Source: Citrus sinensis
Lineage: Eukaryota; Streptophyta; Magnoliopsida; Sapindales; Rutaceae
DNA length: 64,000 nucleotides
Direction of reading: 5' to 3'
Assembly (NCBI RefSeq): GCF_022201045.2
Contig: NC_068559.1
Location: forward strand, 20,343,501 to 20,407,500
Shown in pieces: positions 11,599 through 21,266 of this stretch. The position numbers and the translations under genes are program-made. Position 1 is the stretch's first letter. Each line of letters starts with the position of its first letter. The notes under the pieces are model-generated. The model saw only the letters and a program-made list of their open reading frames with translations, was not told the origin of the DNA and ran no database searches.

Positions 11599-11900
11599 CA
11601 TGCCGAGGACCATCTTGAATTCGTCCATGGGCACAATCGAGAAGTCGAGCTTTCTGCTCCACGTGCCAAGAGTAACGCGCACTCATTGTGCGGTGCCCGC
11701 AATGGGCTTGCTGGGTGAGTTTACCACCTTCATTGTGCCTCCATCCTTTGTCACCTTTAGGCCTAGGCGCTTAGCCTCTTCTTTCGAGATGAAGTTGTGT
11801 GTTGCTCCGGTGTCGAGCAATGCCCGAACAGCTCGACCATTAACTGTGGCGTTCACATACATAAGCCCTTTTTCTCGTGGCTATGGGCGGATGGCTTTCA
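11599..11900 (-). pseudogene. chromovirus aspartic protease region with an in-frame stop
   Basis: The minus strand reads the retroviral-type protease active site ALLDTGATHNFIS at about 11790-11830, then a TGA at 11683-11685 and a TAG at 11596-11598 in the same frame as pol. The stops interrupt the path from gag-protease to reverse transcriptase. Confidence 0.8.
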
Positions 11901-11949
11901 AGCGCTCCAAGGCGTTTGAGGGAACCCACTCTAGGTTAGGGTTCTTCCG

Positions 11950-13173
11950 GTGTCGATGGAGAGTCGCCCTTGAGCTGAGCGGCGAGGGTGCTAAGCGAAT
12001 TTTTCTTCGGACAGTCGCGCACCTAATGAGGGCCATTGCAAATGAAACATGGGCTTCGAGGCTTTGGCGGCTGCTATTTTTCTGTCTTGCCTTGCCCGCT
12101 CTTGCCGCTTGGAGGCTTTTTCTGTCCCCATTCCTTGCAGTTGCGGCCCTTGTCCTTTCGGCCCTCTCCCTCACCTTTGTCGTGGCTAAGCCTCTTGTCT
12201 TTGGGCTGGGCGGAGTAATCGGAGAGTGATTCCGCAATGGCAATGGCATCGTCGAGAGTTTGCACGCCACGCCCATCAAGCTCCGTCTTGGCCCAATCTT
12301 TAAGGCCGTCTTGAAAGTAGAAGAGAGAGTCCTTATCGGACATGTCGGAAATCTCAAGCATAAGGGTGGTGAAGTCGTTGATGTAATCGCGGACGCTGCC
12401 CGTTTGCTTAAGCCGACGTAACCGCGCTCGTGCTTCCTTCTCCGCATTGCTTGGGGCAAAATACTTGCGAAGTTCCTGCTGAAATTCGGCCCATGTGCTG
12501 ATGGCGCAAATGCCCTTGCCCATCTCACCGTTTTTCTGCCGCCACCATAGTTGCGCGGAGCCTCGGAGGAATGTAGGCGCGGTGCCTACCTTTGCGCATC
12601 ATCTCGGACACCCATCGCGTCGAAATATTGTTCTAGCCCAAACAGGAAGTTATCCACCACAATGGCGTTGCGCGCACCATCATAAGTATCGGGCTTGGGC
12701 ACGTCAATGCGGCGCGCATCACTCGAGCTTGCGGGAACCGCGGTTGGGCTAGGCGTGAGTGTGCGCTTGTGCCAAGCCCAATTCGAGCGGACCTCGTCAA
12801 CCTCCGCACGGACTGCACGCAACTCATTTTGCACAAAAGTACGCAAACTGAGCAGCTCGTCATGGAACGCTCGAAACTCCCCTCGGAGAGAGTCGGCTTG
12901 GTCTTACATGAGGGCTTTGGTGGCTACTGTGAATTCGCCATATTGGCCCTCAAGGCCACCGACTCGCTCCTCTAATGTATCAAGGGTGTCTTGGACAGCG
13001 GCCATTGACGTTTCGAGCGTGGCAACACGAGGTTCCAATGCATCCATAGAAGGGGCTTTGGACTTACCTCGGGACTTTGGCTGTCTGCGTCCTCCCTCCT
13101 CGCGGCCACGAGCTTGCTCCTGTACCTCTGCACCGAGTGCGCCCTCTTGCAATGTGCTGGAAGGATTGGCCAA
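11950..13173 (-). pseudogene. chromovirus gag, broken
   Basis: Three open pieces in element order are 13173-12904 (coiled-coil-like N-terminus with VATLETSMAAVQDTLDTLEE), 12846-12586 (contains the VPKPDTYDGARN and LFGLEQYF gag signatures) and 12523-12074 (capsid part with WAEFQQELRKYFAP and a basic C-terminus). The last piece is in another frame, so stops and at least one frameshift occurred. A zinc knuckle (CFIC...H...VRDC) is visible around 12000-12050 but contains a TAG at 12023-12025. Confidence 0.82.
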
Positions 13174-13210
13174 CGTCTATGAGCTAGTTTGCGTGTGGGT
13201 GCAAACCGTA

Positions 13211-13222
13211 GCTCCGATACCA
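13211..13222 (-). other. primer-binding site, initiator tRNA-Met type
   Basis: Two bases inside the 5' LTR the minus strand reads TGGTATCGGAGC. This differs by one base from the usual plant retrotransposon site complementary to the 3' end of initiator methionine tRNA (TGGTATCAGAGC). Confidence 0.88.
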
Positions 13223-13224
13223 CT

Positions 13225-13766
13225 TGTCACGGGGTGATAGTTTTGCGCAGCAAGTTCCCATGCAGCACTTGAGCGACCTTAGCGTGTGAGTCGCCAAGTA
13301 AGCCTAGATTACTCCCTAAACAAGCAAAGCACACACACTTGGAGAAAATGTTAAGGGTAGTAAGAGTGGAATGGCCAAAGATGATTGTATTACACTTTGA
13401 ATTATTACAAGAGTGTTTGTACAAAAGAGCTTGAGAGCTAGTGTGCTAGGAGTGTTGTGTGGGTGTGTTGGTTGTTGTGAGAATGAGGGCTGTGCACCCA
13501 TATTTATAGGGGGTGGAATGCCTAATTCTAGATAATTCTATTACAAGTGGCAAAACACTAAGGGACCCAAGTGGTGAGTCCTAGAAAGTTCTAATGAATG
13601 GATAATATGTAGAGAGTTCTAGACCTTTGGGCCTTGGTGGACTTTGGGCCTTAGTGGGGGTTTTGCTAAGTGCACCCCAGCTAGTTAGTTGTCTTGGTGG
13701 CCCAATTTCTAAGTTAACCCCCACTTCTAAGTGTATCCACCTTGAGTGCCAAGCGAGCCCGTGACA
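13225..13766 (-). repeat. LTR (5' LTR of the minus-strand element), 542 bp
   Basis: Partner of 7958-8499. In minus orientation it contains a TATA-like CTATAAATA at about 13500-13508, a likely transcription start region for the element. Confidence 0.95.
13500..13508 (-). promoter_or_regulatory. TATA-like box in the chromovirus 5' LTR
   Basis: The minus strand reads CCCCTATAAATATGGG in a GC-richer context; the same motif is in the other LTR near 8234-8242. Its place in the middle of the LTR fits a U3 promoter. Confidence 0.55.
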
Positions 13767-16138
13767 GATGGGACTGTAAAATATGCGACCTTTGCATGTG
13801 GCCGTAGCGGCAAAGCAGATAGTAGATCTAGTAATATGCTGAAGTTGAAGCCTGTTGTGAAGCTAAAATCGGAGGTTGTGTAAATGAAGAGGGAAAATGG
13901 ATTCTTCGAACTTTAAACCTTCAGCATAATCATGGATTGAGTTCGGACAAAGAAAGATATTTCCCTTATAACCGTAGAATTAGTGCAAGTGTAAAAAAGC
14001 AAATTGAAATGAATGATTCTACGGGAATTAATATTGCCCAAAATTTTAATTCTATTGTTGTCGAAGTTGGTGGGCATGAAAATGTGTCATTTTTAGAAAA
14101 AGATTGTAGAAATTTTGTTGATAAAGCAAGACGATTACAGCTTGGAGAAGGAGATGCTATGGCAATTTTGAAGTACTTTGAGACAAAACAAGCTAAATGC
14201 GATGGGTTTTTTTTAGCATTGATTTGGATGAGCAGGATCGATTGGAGAATGTATTTTGGGCAGATCGGAGGAGTAAGGCAGCTTATAAATATTTTGGAAA
14301 CGTTGTAACATTTGACACCACGTATCTTACGAACAAGTATGATATGTCGTTTGCCCTTTTTGTTGGAGTTAATCATCATGGACAGTCTATTTTGTTAGGA
14401 TGCGGTTTGATTTCTCACGAGGATACGGAGACATTTACGTGACTATTTGAGGCATGGCTATCATGCATGTCTGATTCTCCTCCCATTGGTATTATTACTG
14501 ACCAAGATAAAGCAATGCAAAAGGCAATTGAGCATGTTTTTCCTACGACTAGGCATCGATGGTGTTTGTGGCATATAATGAAGAAGGTGCCTGAGAAGTT
14601 ATGGGCTTTTAAAGAACGTGAAAGTATTATTTCTTTGTTACTTTCTGTTGTTTATGATTCGTTGAGCCCTGCTGCATTTGAGAAAGATTGGAATGACATG
14701 ATTACAACATATGATTTATGGGATAATGCTTGGTTAAATGGTTTATATGATGAGAGGTATCATTGGGTTCCATGCTATTTAAAAGACAGTTTTTGGGCGA
14801 GAATGTCAACAACGCAGCGAAGTGAAAGTATGAATCCATTTTTCGATGGGTTTGTTAACTCAAAAATAAATTTAAAGCAGTTTGTGAAGCAATATGAAAA
14901 TGCATTGCAAAGGAATGCTGAATTGGAATGGCAAGCAGATGCCAAGTGTTTCAGTAAAAACACTCTGTGTGTAACAAGATATGAGATGGAAAAACAAGTT
15001 GAGAAGATGTACACAATTGCTAAGTTCAAATAATTCCAGCAAGAATTAATTGCACTGATGTATTGTGATACAATGGATTCTGTTGGGTCAATATATTAAA
15101 TCAGTGAATCACTTGGACAAGGAAAGAAAAAAAACTTTGAGGTTGTGTTTGATGAAACTGAATGTGAAGTTAGCAGTATCTGCTCAAAGTTTCAGTTTAG
15201 GGGAATTCTTTGTAGACATGCCCTTTCAGTGCTGATACGGCATGATACTGAAATACTTCCAGAGATGTACATTTTATCAAGGTGGAGGAAATATGTGAAG
15301 AGATGTTATAGTAAGGTGAAAGTTAGTTATAGTATGCAGAATTTATCCATTCAGCAAGAGAGATATGACAAAATGTGTACTGATTTCACTGAGGTTGCAA
15401 ACATAGCTGCTGATAATGAGAGTAGTTATAAATTTGTGTTGGATTGGATTAATAAAACAATGAAGGATCTGCCCAAGCAAATTCGGTGTGCAAGTGTGGA
15501 AACAACTGCTATTGGTGAAGTAAGTTGTAGCAGCAACAACATCAAACATGTAATTAATGATTCAGTAGTGGCACGTCGCAAAGGGCGTCCTCCTTGTTTG
15601 AGAAACAATCTTCACTCCGAAAAAAACATGCCCAAAAGAACAAGACAGTCGAAAAAAAATAAGGTTTGTTTGAATGCATATATATGTTTTATAATTTCAT
15701 TTTATCTTTTATCTTAATTTTTTCTTAATTATATTGTATATTATAATTTTATAGGATTTGCAAGAAAATGCTTCAGCATCTTTTGAAATGACTAATGAAG
15801 TCTCCACACAGCAGAGCAACATACAGCAGAGCAACATGACAATGGTATATTATTTTGAGTTTTTATTATTAATGTTAGTTCAACTATTTTTAACATATGT
15901 AACTAAGTATATTGTTGAGTATATGTAGACGTTTCACGAAAGAAGCAATGTAAATGCAAATCTCAATCAGCACGGGAGTTTAGGCTATTATAATGTAAGA
16001 AACAAATTCACAAGTAAATTTTAATTTTACAATTTTAATATGAATTTAACAATTTTTTTTTAAGTACCTGTATACCCATTTCAAGTTGGTGGAAATAATA
16101 TTTACGAACCAATTCCTTATAGTTGGCACACAGTAAGT

Positions 16139-16206
16139 ATACTTATATTTATAAATTTCTTAATGCATACTTATATTTATAAATTTCTTAATGCATACTT
16201 ATATTT
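16139..16206 (+). repeat. 28-bp tandem repeat within a 3' intron of the transposase
   Basis: The phrase TACTTATATTTATAAATTTC followed by TTAATGCA occurs twice head to tail, then a third partial copy begins. The region lies between small 3' exons of the transposase pseudogene. Confidence 0.75.
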
Positions 16207-17063
16207 TACGTTGTCAAATTTTTACAATGTATAATGATATTTTAATTTTTTGTGTATTATGCAATCAGTCCCACCGTATGCTTTGCAGTCACATTATTCT
16301 TCTCCTTCGATGAAGGATCTGCAAGTGAGAATTTTCAACAATTGTTACATCAACAATGTAATGAAGACAACAATCGCCGTAATTGATGTTTGACTTATAT
16401 TTGTTTCGATTATTTTCATTATCATTTCAATTAGATTTGGCTTGAGACGACAAATTTATGTTTGACTTTAACTTGTTTCGATTATTTTCACTTACATTTG
16501 TGTTAATGTTTACGAGTATTTTCACTACATAATGAATTTCCTTTCACTACAGATAATTTCTTATAGGTGGCCCAAAAAGTTTAGCTTGTCCGTAAATAAT
16601 GATGACCCAAAAAGTTTCCTTTCAATTTTCTTTGCTTCACTAGCCAACAGCGGAAGTATAATTAATGATTTCCTTTTTTCTTTGTTTTTCTTTATGGGTT
16701 TTTGCTGTATTTTTCAGTTTCTGTTTGGTTGACGGTTTCTTGTGTTATTGTGTTGGCATTTGTTTGTTAGCATTTGCATGGAATGATGGAACTGTCTGAA
16801 TTGGGATTTAAGTTAGAAAAAGTGGGAAATTAAAAAATCATTTCAAATGTTCGGTTATTGTATTGTTTTTGTTTGTTGGCACTTGTATTTTTTTTTTCAT
16901 TTTCCAATATATATGTTTTATTATTGGGTCCGTTAGCAATTGTTGCATTTTTTTAGATATGAATTATAATTACAATAGTAAATTCAGTTCATAGTACAAA
17001 TTAAAAGAACTTAAAAAAAATTCTTGAATATAAAACATAGTAAAACAATTACAAGTATTCTAA

Positions 17064-17351
17064 TCAAATCATAACATGGTGTTTGTCTTCTTCAAAGTTT
17101 AATTGAAACTTAACAGACAAGCATTCAATCTCCAATGCCAACTTTTTAACTTCCTCCACTAACAAATCAATTTTCTCTTCACTGCATTTACGGTCTTCTA
17201 CCCATTCAAATTTCTTACATTCTCTACATTTCCAAAATTTGCGATTTGGATTCTTTGTAGTACGTGACGTGAACAACTCCATTTGTTCACCGCATTCGTT
17301 ACATATTTGCAATGAATTCCGAGTTTCATTTGTACTAGATGACATCGTCAT
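17064..17351 (-). CDS. GRF-type zinc-finger protein carried by the Mutator-like element
   Basis: An intact 95-codon frame runs antisense to the transposase. Residues 17-52 form a GRF-type zinc finger: CNEC at 17-20, SRTTKNPNRKFWKC to Cys42, Cys45 and FEWVED. It is followed by a leucine-rich coiled-coil-like tail (EEKIDLLVEEVKKLALEIE). GRF fingers bind single-stranded DNA in known proteins such as animal topoisomerase III and APE2; short plant GRF proteins of this shape are of unknown role. An upstream exon is possible: the minus strand at 18170-18141 has ATGATGGCTAGT followed by a GTATCT donor, with an acceptor before the ORF. Its position inside the element and its intact frame suggest a second element gene or a captured host gene. 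Confidence 0.72.
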   Translation of the reverse strand: MTMSSSTNETRNSLQICNECGEQMELFTSRTTKNPNRKFWKCRECKKFEWVEDRKCSEEKIDLLVEEVKKLALEIECLSVKFQLNFEEDKHHVMI

Positions 17352-18310
17352 TTATAAACTACTTAAACTGCCAAAATATTAAAAAAAAACAGCATGCATA
17401 CAATCCTGGAAGTTAAAAACATAGCAAAGCAAAAATTACAGCAACCATGCAATTAATCGATTGTTAAAAACAGAGCAAAAATTACACTAAGCATGCAATT
17501 AATCCACTATAAATTGCTGTCATATCCAAAGATATCTGATTCCACATATTCTTTTACCAAACAATTACATTTTTCGACTTCATATGACAAGAACAAACAA
17601 ACCATTATATCCCAATTGACGGGAACCAAAAATTTCAAACAAATGTTTAATAAACCATCATGCCCGCAAAGATGACTTCCTTCTGAAAAAAAAAATATAT
17701 ATATATATATATATACAAGTACAAGTTTAAATTTCAACCACTTCCATCAACAATGATAGTGCCAGTAAATTATCTAATGAACAAAAATGACAAAATCAAC
17801 CTTGCAAATACATACAATTGACATAAACCTCAAAACTGTTGCAATTTCCTCAGCATTGATCAAAATTGATTCTTGCCCATAAGGCTAACACATTTGCATT
17901 TTCAAGTCATTCAAATGTAAATAACAAAACTCCAACTGACAAAAGTTCTTAAATTAGATCCAAACTAGAAAATATCAAACAACTTATTAATCACAGAATA
18001 ACCAAAAAATATTAAACCAAATAGAACAAAACCGAGAAAATAAAAGTGTAAAAAAATTAAATGAAACAAGAGTGACAAACAGTGAGAGCAAAGACATTGT
18101 TCCCCAAAAGCAACAAAAAAATAAAAGACAAATGAGATACCTCGGCGGAGGAGGAACAACTAGCCATCATCCTATTCGTTAAAGAACTTTAGCCCAGAAA
18201 AAAAAAATTACTAGTGCAAAGCCTTCCATTTTTGTATGAAGCAAAGGTAATTAAGATTATTAGTTCTAGGGAAAGGACCGTGAGGGATCTGGAAGCGTGA
18301 GGCGTGCCGG

Positions 18311-18595
18311 AAGCCGTGAGGGAGCTTTTGGAAACGTGAGGGAGAGAGAAGTTGGTGAGGCACGCCGGAAGCTGTGCGGGAGCTTCTGGAAGCGTGAGGG
18401 AGAGAGAAGTTGGTGAGGTATGCCGGAAGCCGTGAGGAAGCTTCTAGAAGCGTGAGGGAGAGAGAAGCTGGTGAGGCAAGCCGGAACCGTGAGGGAGAGA
18501 GAGGCTGGTGAGGCACGTCGGAAGCCGTGAGGGAGCTTCTGGAAGCGTGAGGGAGACAAAAGCTGGTGAGGCACGCCGAAAGCCGTGAGGTAGAG
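18311..18595 (-). repeat. 58-bp tandem repeats next to the right end of the Mutator-like element
   Basis: Units starting AAGCCGTGAGGGAGCTTCTG and ending GGTGAGGCACGCCGG are found at about 18311-18368, 18369-18426 and 18427-18484. A shortened unit of about 37 bp and further copies run to about 18595. The open frames here on the minus strand (PHQLLSPSRFQ repeats) follow from the repeat. It may be the promoter or leader of the antisense GRF gene, or transposase-binding subterminal repeats. Confidence 0.85.
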
Positions 18596-18674
18596 AGGAA
18601 AGTGAGGGCTGGAGATAGGTTTGTTAACTTTTCCCTCTACACGAAGCGCTAAAACAGTCTTTCTTTATTCATTC

Positions 18675-18784
18675 TTTTATTATTTTAATGTTTTATGTAG
18701 CGAGAGAAACGAGAAGCGAAACGGCAGGAGAGAATGTCGTTTCTCTTGTCATTCTCTCGTTCCTCTCACTCCTTAGCATTTTCC
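18675..18784 (-). repeat. right terminal inverted repeat of Mutator-like element
   Basis: Inverted partner of 6918-7015, ending next to the 9-bp duplication at 18785-18793. Confidence 0.85.
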
Positions 18785-19535
18785 CACAATTTATATTGCT
18801 TGTCGTGTGGACTCCATGACCGATATTTACTTTATGATACAATTTTATTATTTGTTTAATAATTTTTTCTATAATGATAATGTATTATTTTAGCAATTTT
18901 CAAAAACTTTAATTTTATCTCATTTTTATAAAATAAAAATTTACAGTTACAAAAGAATAAATAAAATATTTATTAAAACTTTTTCATTATAATACTTTTT
19001 TTTACTCTCATTCATTGTCTTCACTTTTTCACACAAACAACAAAATACATGTTCACTTTTTCATTTCAAATACCATTTTAGAAAATAATTAATCAAATAT
19101 ATTTTTATTTTCACTAAAAACTAATTATTTTTAATTTATAAAACAAAAATAAAAATAATATTTAAAAAACAATACTAAACACACCCATATATATTTCATC
19201 AGTATAGTACAAATTCATAAACAAATTGACGAATCATTATAGTATGGATAAATCCATGATGAATGGCAAACTTGTGGGGTCTATTTGTAGTTTTCTTTGA
19301 ATTATTTGTGAATTTGATAATTTTTTTATTTTTCTAATAATTGCAAATCACAATATTTTAGTCTACAGTTTAAGAATCAAATAAGAATAGATTAAAATCA
19401 AAATGCTAAATGAATAAAAATATCAATTTATTCTCTATTTTTATTCCTACCTATTTTTTAAAATGAGATTTCTATTTCTCATTTTATAAGTTTGTGGTTC
19501 CCACTTAAAATTCATTTCTATTCCTTTATATTTTA
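18785..19535. other. AT-rich intergenic region after the Mutator-like element
   Basis: It begins with the CACAATTTA duplication (18785-18793). No gene is seen. Around 19170-19187 the sequence AATACTAAACACACCC may be the inverted partner of 6674, as expected if the Mutator-like element landed inside an older Tourist-like element. Confidence 0.5.
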
Positions 19536-20055
19536 ATAGCCGGAGTGGGACCCGAGTATCCGGTACCACAGAGGGGAACCCATCTAGGCTTAAAATCAAA
19601 AAGGTATCCCTCTTCTAAGACCGCTATTCCGATAAGAATAGAGTAAGGCCTTTACCTTATTAGGGTCCAAGTTTGCACGAGATTCAATAATAAAATATTT
19701 GAATCTCGATGGCCTGGCGAAGCCAATATTGGCATCTCAAATGCCAAAACCTATTGTAGCCCAAATTTTCCTACAGGGAAACACCCTTTAGGGGGACCCC
19801 AAGGGGGGAACCATTAAAGAAGGTATTAACTTTAACTTTATCCCGCGCACCCAAGAAGTCAGCAATGGCCATCACGTGCACCTCAGAACAGAAGTAAGTT
19901 GAATAGTTGATGGTTGAAAACCACGTGCGGGCTTAAAACCACTGTCGGTAGTAGGTGGACTGGCATATGTTAATTTACCGAACTACCCCTGCTTGGGCCC
20001 ACCCCTGGTGACTGGACTCCTAATCTTCGTTTTCAACGCCGCCCCAGTTGGCTAT
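19536..20055. other. GC-richer block with many short hairpins, unidentified
   Basis: In clear contrast to the AT-rich flanks, this roughly 520-bp block is GC-rich, has no long reading frame and contains several short inverted repeats, such as GAGATTCAA...TTGAATCTC near 19678-19710 and GGCATCTCAAATGCC near 19731. Runs like TAGGGGGACCCC and AAGGGGGGAACC follow. I do not recognise it; a transposon remnant or a structured noncoding RNA region are both possible. Confidence 0.4.
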
Positions 20056-20505
20056 TTCATCTCCAAATCAGCATTAAAATAAACGGAGGGACTCTATTTC
20101 TATTTTAAATTCGATATTATACCTTCAGCTTCAAGCTTATAAAAGAAATTAAAAAATTCTTTGATTTCAGTCGATAAAATTATAATTAATTTTTATTATT
20201 TAAATCATTGGGTTGTTTACAAATTTCAGAACAAAATTAATCACCCATTACTAAGGCGGTGAAGACATATTTTTTTTTAAGTATGTGCATATATGTGGGG
20301 AAGATTTCTTTCAATTTAATTTAAATGAATTCAATTTGTCTTCAAATTGCGTTATCTACAGGGAGTTTTGTGAAATTTTATAATTATGTTTTTGAAAAAA
20401 AGATAAATTTTCTCCTTTTTTATTAAATAATTATATATTTTAGAATTTTCATAATTGTACATCTCACTTGACTCAAAAAATTTGTACACGACTGAAATAA
20501 AATAT

Positions 20506-20707
20506 GAGTAATGATACAGCCACAAACTCTTGTACAAATTTATTTTGTACAAACTGATGTGGCATTAATTCATTGGTTGAATGAAAATATAAATTAATAA
20601 AAACAAATCATGTGGGCCAAGTGATATTTAATTCAACCAATCTTATCATGCCACATCAGTTTGTACAAAATAAGTTTGTACAAGAGTTTGTGGCTGTATC
20701 ATTACTC
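20506..20707. mobile_element. Mutator-type MITE, 202 bp, with 9-bp target duplication
   Basis: Long terminal inverted repeats (GAGTAATGATACAGCCACAA at left, inverted at right, extending about 60 bp through TTTGTACAAACTGATGTGGCA) are flanked by ATAAAATAT at 20497-20505 and 20708-20716. The 9-bp duplication points to the Mutator superfamily. No coding capacity. Confidence 0.92.
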
Positions 20708-21266
20708 ATAAAATATTATGTATTAAATCTACTACTTTTTATTCCACCCATTCAGTCATGCTTTCGTTGCAAAATTGTTTTTGGTCGAACATCTTTGACC
20801 AAACATTAATCAATAAAAAGCCAAAGAAAATCTATTTATTAATTAAATAATATGCAGAACTATTTACATGTATGATGATATATTAACCTCACTTCAAGAA
20901 CTTGGTAGGTAAAGCGAATCCCTCAATATTCAATTTATCAGCATAAAAGATTAAGAAGAAAAAAAAAATTAAGGGAATTATTTGTAAATCTTCGCAGTTT
21001 GAAGTTTGCACCTACCAACCAATAACATTTTCTTCTATTTTCTTTCTTTAATAAATTCTCCATTATAGCAGCTTACCAGCCAACACACAACAAACAGAGC
21101 ACCAGAAGATAAGAAATGGAATAAACCGCACACTATTTTCTCTCCCACCCATTTACTGGTTCCATTTCTTGTTTTGATTTTTGAGTTAAAAATTTATTCT
21201 TTATATACATATATTGATAAATCCGAGGCTTTTAGTTCTTCTATTGGTGAGCTTTTCTGTATCATC

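Larger units (their letters stand above)
7958..13766 (-). mobile_element. Ty3/gypsy chromovirus LTR retrotransposon, 5.8 kb, nested in the Mutator-like element
   Basis: Two 542-bp LTRs (TGTCACGGGG...CCCGTGACA) bound it, with GATG at 7954-7957 and 13767-13770 as target duplication. Read on the minus strand the order is LTR, primer-binding site, gag, protease, reverse transcriptase, RNase H, integrase, chromodomain, polypurine tract, LTR. It interrupts the FAR1 domain of the Mutator transposase. The compact size and RT region suggest a Galadriel-like chromovirus, though this is only an impression. Several in-frame stops in gag and protease and one before the chromodomain make it a defective copy. 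Confidence 0.93.
7786..16386 (+). pseudogene. FAR1/FRS-like Mutator transposase, broken by stops, frameshifts and a nested retrotransposon
   Basis: The frame starts at the ATG at 7786. It shows in order: an N-terminal FAR1 DNA-binding region (FYKAYGRQ, then KKGS before the insertion; CGRSGK and LQHNHGLSS after it), the MULE transposase core (FDTTYLTNKYDMSF, GIITDQDKAMQKAI, RHRWCLWHIMKK, STTQRSESMN) and a SWIM zinc finger (CSKFQFRGILCRHALSVL) near 15180-15240, with small 3' exons to about 16386. Damage: a TAA at 7912-7914, a retrotransposon between 7957 and 13767, a shift around 13850, a frame slip at the T run near 14206-14213, a TGA at 14440-14442 in what is normally a continuous block, and a stop near 15031. 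Encoded proteins of this family bind the element ends and cut and paste the DNA. No function is expected of this copy. Confidence 0.88.
6918..18784 (+). mobile_element. Mutator-like element (FAR1/FRS type), 11.9 kb including nested chromovirus
   Basis: The left end (about 6918-7015) and the reverse complement of the right end (about 18675-18784) match over roughly 100 bp. They share the string GAAACGACATTCTCTCCT as well as TGCTA near the tip, GACGAGAGA/AACGAGAGA and the inner AAACATT. Perfect 9-bp duplications flank them. Inside are an intron-containing FAR1-like transposase (+, broken), a GRF-zinc-finger ORF (-), leader repeats near the left end and 58-bp repeats near the right end. Removing the 5.8-kb retrotransposon and its 4-bp duplication leaves about 6.05 kb. 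Transposase damage suggests this copy no longer moves by itself. Confidence 0.92.

Noticed and set aside
11363-12229. 288-codon + strand open frame
   Set aside because: Antisense of gag/protease of the nested element, with low-information composition.
12695-13237. 180-codon + strand open frame
   Set aside because: It is the antisense shadow of the GC-rich chromovirus gag region.
18211-18574. Two Ser/Pro/Leu-rich open frames on the minus strand
   Set aside because: They follow directly from the 58-bp repeats in two frames and have no domain.
18311-18595. CRISPR-like array of regular direct repeats
   Set aside because: The units are contiguous 58-bp tandem copies without spacers, in a plant transposon end.
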